Of a stretch of 64,000 bases of DNA, positions 28,494-35,728 are shown in pieces. Position numbers and translations under genes: made by a program. Positions within the stretch are counted from its first letter, which is position 1. Every line of letters starts with the position of its first letter. Source of the DNA: Ruminococcus sp. (lineage in GTDB: Bacteria; Bacillota; Clostridia; Oscillospirales; Ruminococcaceae); the NCBI GenBank assembly GCA_017460665.1, contig JAFUAO010000041.1, positions 62,001-126,000 of the forward strand. Direction: 5' to 3'. The notes below the pieces were generated by a model. That model worked only from the letters and a program-made list of their open reading frames with translations. It did no database searches and was not told the origin of the DNA.

Positions 28494-28520
28494 AGCAGCC
28501 CGTCTGGGCTGCTTTCGTTT
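28494..28520. terminator. Bidirectional terminator between the helical protein and the pfl operon
   Basis: AGCAGCCC (28494-28501) pairs with GGGCTGCT (28506-28513). Plus strand continues TTCGTTTT; minus strand continues with seven T. The 28407-28493 stretch before it is non-coding; a GGGG/CCCC short hairpin is the only structure seen there. Confidence 0.9.
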
Positions 28521-28759
28521 TACAGTTGGCTGTGGAAGGTACGGGAGATAACGTCGTCCTGCTGCTCCTTCGTGAGCTTCACGAAGTTCACCGCATAGCC
28601 GGAAACTCTCACGGTGAGCTGGGGATACTTCTCAGGGTGAGCCTGAGCGTCCAGCAGAGTTTCACGGGTGAAAACGTTCACGTTCAGGTGATGTCCGCCC
28701 TTTTCAACATATCCGTCTATGAGCTCGATAAGGTTATCGACCTGCTTCTGATCGTTCAT
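28520..28759 (-). CDS. Stand-alone glycyl-radical domain of pyruvate formate-lyase
   Basis: 79 residues that match only the C-terminal end of [28 protein letters not shown] with radical-bearing Gly54, and [16 protein letters not shown]. Residues 1-16 form a short helix ([10 protein letters not shown]). In E. coli GrcA/YfiD such a protein repairs oxygen-cut PFL; here the adjacent PFL body lacks its own radical end, so this may be an obligate second subunit. It has a strong independent AAGGAGGA site 8 bases before the ATG, and ends the operon. The PFL activase that would install the radical is not in this window. Confidence 0.92.
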   Translation of the reverse strand: MNDQKQVDNLIELIDGYVEKGGHHLNVNVFTRETLLDAQAHPEKYPQLTVRVSGYAVNFVKLTKEQQDDVISRTFHSQL

Positions 28760-28771
28760 AATAGTTCCTCC

Positions 28772-28975
28772 TTAGTCTTCATCTTCGTCGATCGCATTTT
28801 CAGTTGGCTGACAGCAGGCTCCCTTTGAGGTGCCGCAGTCATTGCTCTTCACTGTATCTACCCTCACGCCTGACTCTCCGGCAGCGATGTTGACGTGTCC
28901 GCTGCCCTGAGCCATGAGCCGGTCGATGAGGTCGGCGAGCTCCTCGGGAGATCCGCCGCTTTTCAGGTCAGTCAT
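28772..28975 (-). CDS. 67-residue cysteine-containing protein between PFL body and glycyl-radical subunit
   Basis: Not a known family to me. Residues 11-30 ([20 protein letters not shown]) align with residues 8-27 of the neighbouring glycyl-radical protein ([20 protein letters not shown]), about 8 identities in 20. After that it diverges: no radical glycine motif, but Cys47, Cys54 and Cys55 (C-G-T-S-K-G-A-C-C) and an acidic tail D-E-D-E-D. The ATG at 28975 overlaps the pflB stop by 8 bases, so translation should be coupled. An in-frame ATG exists further upstream but the overlap start fits better. Confidence 0.75.
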   Translation of the reverse strand: MTDLKSGGSPEELADLIDRLMAQGSGHVNIAAGESGVRVDTVKSNDCGTSKGACCQPTENAIDEDED

Positions 28976-31088
28976 CGTCTTCCTCCCTGAGCTTGTCAAG
29001 GTCGATATCCCCTACGAATACCTGCATATCCTTGCCCAACGCATCAGGTACGATCGAGAAGGTATTCGATATGCCGTCCTGAGCGTGGCGGAAGGGCAGC
29101 TTTGCCACAGAGGACAGTGAAGCCGTTGCGCCGTGGGTGTCTCTGCCGTGCATGGGGTTGGCTCCGGGAGCCAGCGGCACGCCATGCTTTCTGCCGTCGG
29201 GAGTATTGCCCGTCTTCTTGCCGTAAACAACGTTCGAGGTGATCGTCAGGATCGACATGGTGGGTACTCCGTCACGGTAGGTGTGGTGCTTTCTGACGCA
29301 GTCCATGAACTTGCGGACAACGGTAACAGCAAGCTGGTCCACACGGTCGTCGTTATTGCCGTATTTGGGGAAGTCTCCCTCGATCTCGTAGTCCACCACG
29401 ACGTTCTTGGTCACACCGGTAACGTTGCCGGCCTTGTCCTTGATCTCGATATCCTTCCGGATAGGCTTAACCTTGGCGTACTTGATAGCTGAAAGGGAGT
29501 CGGCGACTACCGAAAGACCGGCGATACCGGTCGCAAAATAGCGCTTTACGTCCCTGTCATGGAGAGCCATTTGCAGGCGCTCATAGCTGTACTTATCGTG
29601 CATATAGTGGATAACGTTGAGAGTGTTGACATAGAGGCCTGCCAGCCATTCCATCATGTCCATGTACTTCTCCCAAACGTCGTCGAAGTCAAGATACTCG
29701 GACTCAACGGGCCTGAACTTAGGACCTACCTGCAAGCCAAGACGCTCGTCCACGCCGCCGTTTATGGCGTAGAGCAGGCACTTTGCAAGGTTAGCTCTTG
29801 CGCCGAAGAACTGCATCTCCTTGCCGACCCTCATTGAGGATACACAGCAGGCGATAGCGTAGTCGTCGCCGTGGATGACTCTCATCATATCGTCGTTCTC
29901 GTACTGGATAGAGGAGGTCTTGATCGACATCCTTGCGCAGTACTCCTTGAACTTTCTGGGGAGCTTCTGGGACCAGAGCACGGTCATGTTGGGCTCAGGA
30001 GCAGTACCTAAGTTCTCAAGAGTGTGCAGGTAGCGGAAGCTGTTCTTAGTGACTAAGTGGTGACCGTCAACATCCACTCCTCCGATAGACTCGGTGATCC
30101 AAGTGGGGTCGCCGGAGAAGAGCTCGTTGTACTCCGGGGTGCGGGCGAACTTCACGATACGCAGCTTCATGATGAAGTGGTCGATGAGCTCCTGAGCCTG
30201 CTCCTCGGTGATGATCCCACGCTCAAGGTCACGCTGGATATAGATGTCCAGGAAGGTAGAGGTCCTTCCCAGAGACATAGCGGCGCCGTTCTGCTCCTTT
30301 ACAGCGGCAAGATAGCCGAAGTACAGCCACTGGACGGCCTCCTTAGCAGTGCTTGCGGGGCGTGAGATGTCGAAGCCGTAGATCCTGCCCAGCTCCTTCA
30401 GGTCCTGAAGGGCACGCACCTGCTCGGAAAGCTCCTCACGCAGGCGGATATTCTTCGAGGTCATCCTCACAAGGGAGGTCTCGATCTGGTGCTTCTTGTC
30501 AGCGATGAGTATATCGATGCCGTAAAGTGCCACACGCCGGTAATCGCCGATGATACGGCCTCTTCCGTAGGCGTCCGGGAGACCTGTCAGGATCGCCGAA
30601 TGTCTTGCAAGGCGCATCTCGGGAGTATAGGCGTCGAAAACGCCCTGGTTATGGGTCTTTCTGTACTTGGTGAAGATCTCCACCACCTCGGGGTCCACCT
30701 CATAGCCGTACTCCTTGCAGGATTGCTGAGCCATGCGGATACCGCCGAAGGGCTGGAGCGAGCGCTTGAAGGGCTTGTCTGTCTGGAGGCCCACGATCCG
30801 CTCTAAGTCCTTGTTGAGGTAGCCGGCGCCGTGGGAGGTGATAGTCGAGACGATCTTGGTGTCCATATCGAGGACACCGCCGGCTTCACGCTCCTGACGG
30901 GTAAGGTCCATGACCTGCTCCCAGAGCTTTTTGGTGGCCTCGGTAGGAGCGGCGAGAAAGCTCTCATCACCGTCGTATGGGGTATAGTTCTTCTTGATAA
31001 AATCTCTTACATTGACGGAGGTATTGCTCCATCTGCCGGGTGCAAAGCCTTCCCACTCGGGGGGGAACTCTTCCAGGTAATGTAACAT
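28968..31088 (-). CDS. pflB: Pyruvate formate-lyase large subunit lacking the glycyl-radical C-terminus
   Basis: 706 residues. The PFL barrel is complete: F-G-G-I-R-M, adjacent catalytic Cys414-Cys415 in [14 protein letters not shown], and P-N-M-T-V-L-W-S. It matches PflB up to [13 protein letters not shown], then diverges ([14 protein letters not shown]) and stops, where normal PflB (about 760 residues) continues about 65 residues to R-V-S-G-Y-A. That missing end is encoded two genes downstream. The reaction is pyruvate plus CoA to acetyl-CoA and formate in anaerobic fermentation. It has a perfect sigma-A promoter and GGAGCTG before the start. Confidence 0.94.
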   Translation of the reverse strand: MLHYLEEFPPEWEGFAPGRWSNTSVNVRDFIKKNYTPYDGDESFLAAPTEATKKLWEQVMDLTRQEREAGGVLDMDTKIVSTITSHGAGYLNKDLERIVGLQTDKPFKRSLQPFGGIRMAQQSCKEYGYEVDPEVVEIFTKYRKTHNQGVFDAYTPEMRLARHSAILTGLPDAYGRGRIIGDYRRVALYGIDILIADKKHQIETSLVRMTSKNIRLREELSEQVRALQDLKELGRIYGFDISRPASTAKEAVQWLYFGYLAAVKEQNGAAMSLGRTSTFLDIYIQRDLERGIITEEQAQELIDHFIMKLRIVKFARTPEYNELFSGDPTWITESIGGVDVDGHHLVTKNSFRYLHTLENLGTAPEPNMTVLWSQKLPRKFKEYCARMSIKTSSIQYENDDMMRVIHGDDYAIACCVSSMRVGKEMQFFGARANLAKCLLYAINGGVDERLGLQVGPKFRPVESEYLDFDDVWEKYMDMMEWLAGLYVNTLNVIHYMHDKYSYERLQMALHDRDVKRYFATGIAGLSVVADSLSAIKYAKVKPIRKDIEIKDKAGNVTGVTKNVVVDYEIEGDFPKYGNNDDRVDQLAVTVVRKFMDCVRKHHTYRDGVPTMSILTITSNVVYGKKTGNTPDGRKHGVPLAPGANPMHGRDTHGATASLSSVAKLPFRHAQDGISNTFSIVPDALGKDMQVFVGDIDLDKLREEDDD

Positions 31089-31124
31089 CTGATCACAGCT
31101 CCTTTACAGAAATATCATACCTAT

Positions 31125-31153
31125 ATTATAAATGTTTGACGAAGTTTTGTCAA
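31125..31153 (-). promoter_or_regulatory. Promoter of the split PFL operon, with overlapping inverted repeat
   Basis: On the minus strand TTGACA (31153-31148), exactly 17 bases, and TATAAT (31130-31125), all perfect. TTGAC (31136-31140) and GTCAA (31149-31153) form a 5-bp inverted repeat with an 8-base gap covering the -35 box and part of the spacer, a possible operator. The leader is about 30 bases. Confidence 0.88.
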
Positions 31154-31340
31154 TCTTCTTATGTCCAAAAACGGGGAAATTGTGCCGAGGACAAAACGAA
31201 AACATTTAACAAAATGCTCCCTAGCTTTGGCGAAGCTATGGGCAAAGGAGGACGAGGCTCCGCTTGGTCACAAAATATGCCTTGAATTTTCACCAGATCC
31301 ACTAAATATAGTGGGAGGCTTTTGTTCATTTGAGAGATTT
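31154..31340. other. Non-coding stretch upstream of pflB with odd palindromes
   Basis: Contains AGCTTTGGCGAAGCT (a 5-bp inverted repeat near 31223-31237) and CCACTAAATATAGTGG near 31300, the latter followed on the plus strand by GAGGCTTTTGTT, a weak terminator. An ATG at 31161 opens a short plus-strand frame with no ribosome-binding site and no family I recognise. It may be a remnant of something larger. Confidence 0.4.
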
Positions 31341-32609
31341 TTACTTTTTCTTTTTGCTGCGTTTTTTAGCCTTCGGCTGGGGCTGTTTAGCCGGAGCCTC
31401 CTGCTTCTGAGGTGCCTTGGGAGGGACAGTCTCCGGCGGAGCCTTTGGCTTTTCAGGGAGCTTTCCTCCGGCAGCGCTCTCCTTGGCCTCAAGGCTTTCA
31501 AAGAACAGCTTGTAGACAGTTGCCGCAAGGGGGACTCCTAAGATCATGCCGAGGATACCGAAGAGGCCTCCGCCTAGAGTCACCGCTGCCAGCACCCAGA
31601 TACCCGGCAGGCCAACGGAATTCCCCACCACCTTGGGGTAGATGATGTTGCCCTCGATCTGCTGGAGTATGATCAGGAAAATGAGGAAGATCAGCGCCTG
31701 CATGGGGTTTTCAGTGAAGATGATGAAGGCACTGACTCCGGCGCCGATAAAGGCTCCCACGATTGGGATCAGAGCCGTCACGCCTACAAGAGTGCCGCTC
31801 ATCGCTGCGTAGGGGAGCTGCAGGATCTTCATTCCGATGAAGCACAGCGAGCCTAAGATCAGGGCCTCCACGAACTGTCCGATGATGAAGCTGCGGAAGG
31901 TCTGGTGGGCGGTGTCGAGGACATGGCCCAGCCTGCGGTTGGTCTTTTCGGAGAAGTAGACGTTCTGGGCACGCTTTGCGTCACGGATCAGAGTGTCCTT
32001 GCGAATCAGGAGGTAGACTGCGAAGATCAGCGCCAGGACTATATTCGTGACCGTATCTGTAACGGCTCCCACGATGCCGACTGCCGAGCTGATGATCCCT
32101 ACCACTCCGGTCTGGAGCACTCCGGTGATCTTGGCAGTCAGAGCTGCCCAGTCGATCTCCTTGGGGTCGAACTGGCTGAGGGCTTCGGTGATCTGAGCCT
32201 GGATCTCGGGGTATTCCTTGAATTTCGCCACGAGGAAGTCGCTGCACCGGACCGCAAGGGGCGGTATCCCGGCAGTTACCAGCTTCACCGCACGGATCAG
32301 CTCAGGTATGACGATGTTCAGCACCAGTGCGATGATCAGTATGACTATCAGGAAGGACAGCCCTACGCAGACCGGCCTCCTAGTAAGAGCTGCGGCCTTC
32401 CCTTGGCTTTTGGGGAAGTAGTGCCGCTCAAGGCTGTTGAGTATGATGTTGAACAGGTATGCGAACACGCAGCCCAGCACCAGCGGATACATCGCCGTCA
32501 GCAGCACCGAGACTCCCTTAGTGAAGAGGGAGAGGTTCTGCACGGCAAAGCAGACGATGATCGCCAGAACTGCGATGATAAGGTATTTGCGGAATTCTTT
32601 TTTGTCCAT
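31341..32609 (-). CDS. AI-2E family transporter (PerM/YhhQ-type membrane protein)
   Basis: 422 residues with about eight membrane segments. Family features include an N-terminal span pair (Y-L-I-I-A-V-L-A-I-I-V-C-F), and the loop I-P-I-V-G-A-F-I-G-A-G-V-S-A. A further span carries Q-Q-I-E-G-N-I-I-Y-P-K-V-V-G-N-S-V-G-L. Members include an autoinducer-2 exporter and a Na+/H+ antiporter, so the substrate is unsure. The C-terminal 60 residues are a Pro/Lys-rich cytoplasmic tail (P-K-A-P-P-E-T-V-P-P-K) ending in a poly-lysine run. GGAGG lies 6 bases before the ATG. It is divergent from the GGDEF gene. Confidence 0.9.
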   Translation of the reverse strand: MDKKEFRKYLIIAVLAIIVCFAVQNLSLFTKGVSVLLTAMYPLVLGCVFAYLFNIILNSLERHYFPKSQGKAAALTRRPVCVGLSFLIVILIIALVLNIVIPELIRAVKLVTAGIPPLAVRCSDFLVAKFKEYPEIQAQITEALSQFDPKEIDWAALTAKITGVLQTGVVGIISSAVGIVGAVTDTVTNIVLALIFAVYLLIRKDTLIRDAKRAQNVYFSEKTNRRLGHVLDTAHQTFRSFIIGQFVEALILGSLCFIGMKILQLPYAAMSGTLVGVTALIPIVGAFIGAGVSAFIIFTENPMQALIFLIFLIILQQIEGNIIYPKVVGNSVGLPGIWVLAAVTLGGGLFGILGMILGVPLAATVYKLFFESLEAKESAAGGKLPEKPKAPPETVPPKAPQKQEAPAKQPQPKAKKRSKKKK

Positions 32610-32736
32610 TTATCTGCCTCCGATCGTGGACGGCTGAGAGCTCTGACTGAACAGAGCAGCATTGCTTTTTTATATGATACAACACCTAAGTGATGAATTG
32701 AAGAGCTAATTTGTAAATTTTCTGTTAACACCTCCC

Positions 32737-32765
32737 TTGACCTTCCGGCTCAGCCATGATATAAT
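32737..32765 (+). promoter_or_regulatory. Promoter of the GGDEF gene
   Basis: TTGACC (32737-32742), 17-base spacer, perfect TATAAT (32760-32765). The transcript start falls near 32772, which rules out longer protein starts in this frame. Confidence 0.85.
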
Positions 32766-32787
32766 ATACAGGAAGGGAAGTGAGACT

Positions 32788-34575
32788 ATGGCAGAGCGTT
32801 CTGCTTTACTTGAGAGCCGGCTCTATTCTGTCGGAAGGGTCGTCGTTGATAAAAGTCTGCATACACAAAGCGCAGACGAGGCGTTCTTCAGCTTTTTCGG
32901 CAACGATGTTATCTACTCTATCCGGCGTACTATAGACGAAAACGACTACGAAAGGATCACCGAGTGCGTGGAGAGCGTCCGTGAGGGCGAGATCCGCAGG
33001 ACGGTGGTGCGTATGAAGGGCATCAGCGGCGAGTACCGCTGGATCCTTGCCTCGGTGAGGCTGCTGCCCGGCGAGGGAGAGGCAATGTACAGCATCGCCT
33101 TCAGTGATATACTTTCCCTTGAAGGACAGGCTTATTCCCGTGAAAAGCAGCTTTCGGAGTACCGCCATATCCTCAGCCTGAACAGCGATCTGGCCTTTGA
33201 GTACAGCTTCGAGACAAGGCGGATCAGGATCTATATGTTCGACTGCTGGCGGGAGATCGTCCTCATCGACCGTGACCTTGATCAGTGGCAGAGTGAGGCA
33301 GTGGAGAACGGCTACATACTCTCCCGTTACGCCGATACCTTCGACAGGCTCTGCAGCGATATACGCCAGGGCACATACCGCTTCGACCACGAATTCGAGG
33401 CCTCTGTGCTGACCTCCGGCAAGACAAGGGAGCTCTGCCTGTTCCGGGGAATGACTCGACACGACGACCCAAATACCCGTCACGTCACGGGGATAATCTC
33501 TGTGGTCAGCTCTCAGCGGAAGTCCAAGGACGTGAACATCGCTCTTGAGGCCAACCGGGACTCTCTCTCGGGGCTGCTCAACAAGCAGGCGGTCACGGCC
33601 TTCGCAACTGAGCTACTTGCCGAAAAACCGGCGTATAACGTGAATTTCGTTATTCTTGACATAGACAATTTCACTGACATAAACAGCAGCTACGGACACC
33701 TCTTCGGCGACGAGGTGATCTTCACTATCGCCAGCATCGTCAAGGCCGAGATCGGCAGCCGTGGCATGGCCGGAAGGATCAGCGGAGGCGGCTTCCTGAT
33801 TGTCCTTGAAGGCACCCGTGACGAGGAGGACCTGCGAGGGATCCTCAGGGCGATCCGCACTAAGACCGAGGCGGCTTTCTCCGACCGTTTCGAAAATTTC
33901 CGGCTGACCTGCTCGATGGGCATATCCACCTATCCCGTGGACAGCTCGGACTATGACGAGCTCTTCATGCAGGCTGACAAAGCCCTGTATATCGCCCAGG
34001 AGAAGGGCAAGAACCGCTACGTCATCTACGACATCGCCAAGCACGGACCTGTGGAGAAGGACATCGAGAACAAGATCGCCTTCCTCAGCGACAAGAAGAA
34101 CACTACCGAGAAGCTGGCTTTTGCCGGGCGGCTTGCGGAAAATCTGGTCCTCGGCCGCCTGCCGGACATCTCAGTCCTCATGGAGCAGATCCGCTCCCAG
34201 TTCGCTATCGACGACATCTGCGTTTTCGCCGGCAACGACATGAGCCTGATCCTGAGCTGCGGCAATGCCAGCTCACGAAATGCGGCGTATCTCCTTGAAA
34301 ACGGCTATACACAGCGGTTTTCCGGCGACGGGATCTTCGCTATCGACAACGTCAACGAGCTGGAGGGCCGTGACGATACTGCCTTCCGTCAGCTCAGCGA
34401 GGAGAACATCGGCGGTGCGGTGCAGTACCTTATGACCGAGGACGGCCTCGTGAAGGGCATGATCTCCTTCTGCTACATCGGCCGATTCAAGAAGTGGTCG
34501 GTGTCGGATATGAACTATCTTGCGGTGATCGGACACGTTATCAGTGCGGTCCTAAAGAAGCAGGCCTTCATTTGA
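32788..34575 (+). CDS. PAS-PAS-GGDEF-GAF-like protein with degenerate cyclase motif
   Basis: About 595 residues, no membrane segment. Two PAS-like regions come first (to about residue 120, with G-E-Y-R-W-I-L-A-S-V, and about 125-250). A GGDEF fold follows (about 255-420: D-S-L-S-G-L-L-N-K-Q, L-D-I-D-N-F-T-D-I-N, T-C-S-M-G-I-S, A-D-K-A-L-Y-I-A-Q). The signature R-x-x-G-G-D-E-F is replaced by R-I-S-G-G-G-F, losing the Asp/Glu needed for diguanylate cyclase chemistry. The last 150 residues look like a GAF-type sensor. It may sense a signal or bind c-di-GMP/GTP without making it. ATG 32788 has GGAAGGGAAG upstream and fits the promoter. Confidence 0.85.
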   Translation: MAERSALLESRLYSVGRVVVDKSLHTQSADEAFFSFFGNDVIYSIRRTIDENDYERITECVESVREGEIRRTVVRMKGISGEYRWILASVRLLPGEGEAMYSIAFSDILSLEGQAYSREKQLSEYRHILSLNSDLAFEYSFETRRIRIYMFDCWREIVLIDRDLDQWQSEAVENGYILSRYADTFDRLCSDIRQGTYRFDHEFEASVLTSGKTRELCLFRGMTRHDDPNTRHVTGIISVVSSQRKSKDVNIALEANRDSLSGLLNKQAVTAFATELLAEKPAYNVNFVILDIDNFTDINSSYGHLFGDEVIFTIASIVKAEIGSRGMAGRISGGGFLIVLEGTRDEEDLRGILRAIRTKTEAAFSDRFENFRLTCSMGISTYPVDSSDYDELFMQADKALYIAQEKGKNRYVIYDIAKHGPVEKDIENKIAFLSDKKNTTEKLAFAGRLAENLVLGRLPDISVLMEQIRSQFAIDDICVFAGNDMSLILSCGNASSRNAAYLLENGYTQRFSGDGIFAIDNVNELEGRDDTAFRQLSEENIGGAVQYLMTEDGLVKGMISFCYIGRFKKWSVSDMNYLAVIGHVISAVLKKQAFI

Positions 34576-35527
34576 TCTCCGGGAAAAAGCGCTCCTGAAA
34601 TCCCGGCGGGGGCGCTTTTATTTCTGTCTCGTTAAGGTAGGAAAGGGGAGAGCTCTCCGGGAAGCTGAACCTGAGCGCATAGGCGCAAAGAGCCTGCCTG
34701 AAAACTCCGAAGCGCTTGTTTGCAGCGATATTTCCGTATTTCCCGTCGCCCAGCACAGGAGCTCCTACATGGGCAAGATGAGCACGGATCTGGTGGGTAC
34801 GGCCGGTGTAGAGGGTCACCTGCACAAGGCAGAGGCTGCCCCTCTTGGCAAGGACCTGATAGCCCGTGCGGATCTCCTTATAGCCCTCCGTGGGAGCGTC
34901 GCTGATCCGGACTATATTGCGCTCAGAGTCCTTCCTGTGGTAGGCCGTGATGATGTCGGAGCTCTTCGGCGGCGGTGAGGCCGTCACGCAGCGGTAGATC
35001 TTGCGGATATTGCCGCTGCTGATCGCCTCGTTGACCTCCCGGAGGGCGGCTGCGGTCTTGGCGGCGGTCACAAGGCCAGAGGTGTTCCGGTCAAGGCGGC
35101 TGCACAGGGCCGGCGCAAAAGAACTCTCGCTCTCGGGGCGGAACTCGCCCTTTTCATAGAGCCTGCGCTTGATCCTGTTGATCAGCGTATCTGCCGAATT
35201 TTCGCCATTCGAGTGGGAGTCAAGGCCCTCCGGCTTGAAGGCGATGAGGATGTTTTCGTCCTCGTAGATCACCTGGAGATCACCGGGAGCTGACATGAAG
35301 CTCAGGTCCTGCTTTTTCTCAGTAGCTAGCTCCTCCTTGACGTAGACCGTCACTACGTCGCCCACGCTGAGCCGGTCGGAGATCGTGCAGCGCTTGCCGT
35401 TGAGCTTGATGTCCTTCTTGCGGATCAGGCGGTACATCATGCTCTTTGGCATATCAGGAAGCGCCTTAGATATGAATTTGTCCACACGCTGGCCGCTGTC
35501 ATTTTCGTTAATTTTGAATTCTTTCAT
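34568..35527 (-). CDS. RluA-family 23S rRNA/tRNA pseudouridine synthase
   Basis: About 319 residues. An S4-like RNA-binding domain (R-V-D-K-F-I-S-K-A-L-P, I-R-K-K-D-I-K-L-N-G) precedes the RluA catalytic domain with active-site Asp in C-S-R-L-D-R-N-T-S-G-L-V and T-G-R-T-H-Q-I-R-A-H-L-A. RluA members modify large-subunit rRNA or tRNA uridines; the target is not predictable. The start is ATG 35527, behind AGAGGAA; the frame extends 12 codons further without a site. Its 3' end overlaps the convergent GGDEF gene by 8 bases. Confidence 0.92.
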   Translation of the reverse strand: MKEFKINENDSGQRVDKFISKALPDMPKSMMYRLIRKKDIKLNGKRCTISDRLSVGDVVTVYVKEELATEKKQDLSFMSAPGDLQVIYEDENILIAFKPEGLDSHSNGENSADTLINRIKRRLYEKGEFRPESESSFAPALCSRLDRNTSGLVTAAKTAAALREVNEAISSGNIRKIYRCVTASPPPKSSDIITAYHRKDSERNIVRISDAPTEGYKEIRTGYQVLAKRGSLCLVQVTLYTGRTHQIRAHLAHVGAPVLGDGKYGNIAANKRFGVFRQALCAYALRFSFPESSPLSYLNETEIKAPPPGFQERFFPEIK

Positions 35528-35580
35528 TTGTATAATTCCTCTAATGTAACAGTCAAGATACACAAAAAGCAGATGTGCAG

Positions 35581-35597
35581 TTGTGCAGGGTGCACAA
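35581..35597. promoter_or_regulatory. Perfect 7-bp inverted repeat upstream of the GH25 promoter
   Basis: TTGTGCA (35581-35587), GGG, TGCACAA (35591-35597). It lies 36 bases upstream of the -35 box, and a second TGTGCAG half lies just to its left. The shape suits a dimeric regulator binding site; no T run follows. It is in the gap between the divergent RluA gene and the GH25 gene. Confidence 0.5.
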
Positions 35598-35633
35598 TGT
35601 TTTTTTGAACGGACTGTTTTTTCGTCAAAACGG

Positions 35634-35662
35634 TTGATTTTTTGAGCCGCATATGTTATAAT
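35634..35662 (+). promoter_or_regulatory. Promoter of the GH25 gene
   Basis: TTGATT (35634-35639), 17-base spacer and TATAAT (35657-35662), with TG one base before the -10 box (extended -10). Confidence 0.82.
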
Positions 35663-35728
35663 TTGTATAAATGGATAGGGTGATTACTTAATGTATTTTA
35701 ATTATCTGAAAAAGGAGTTTGATCGACC

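Noticed and set aside
28760..28980. A frameshift joining the PFL body to the glycyl-radical end
   Set aside because: The two parts are separated by about 210 bases holding a distinct in-frame small gene, and the radical gene has its own strong ribosome-binding site and start, so a single base error cannot restore the usual PFL.
31136..31153. FNR or Rex site at the pflB promoter
   Set aside because: The half sites and spacing (TTGAC-8-GTCAA) do not match TTGAT-4-ATCAA or the Rex palindrome.
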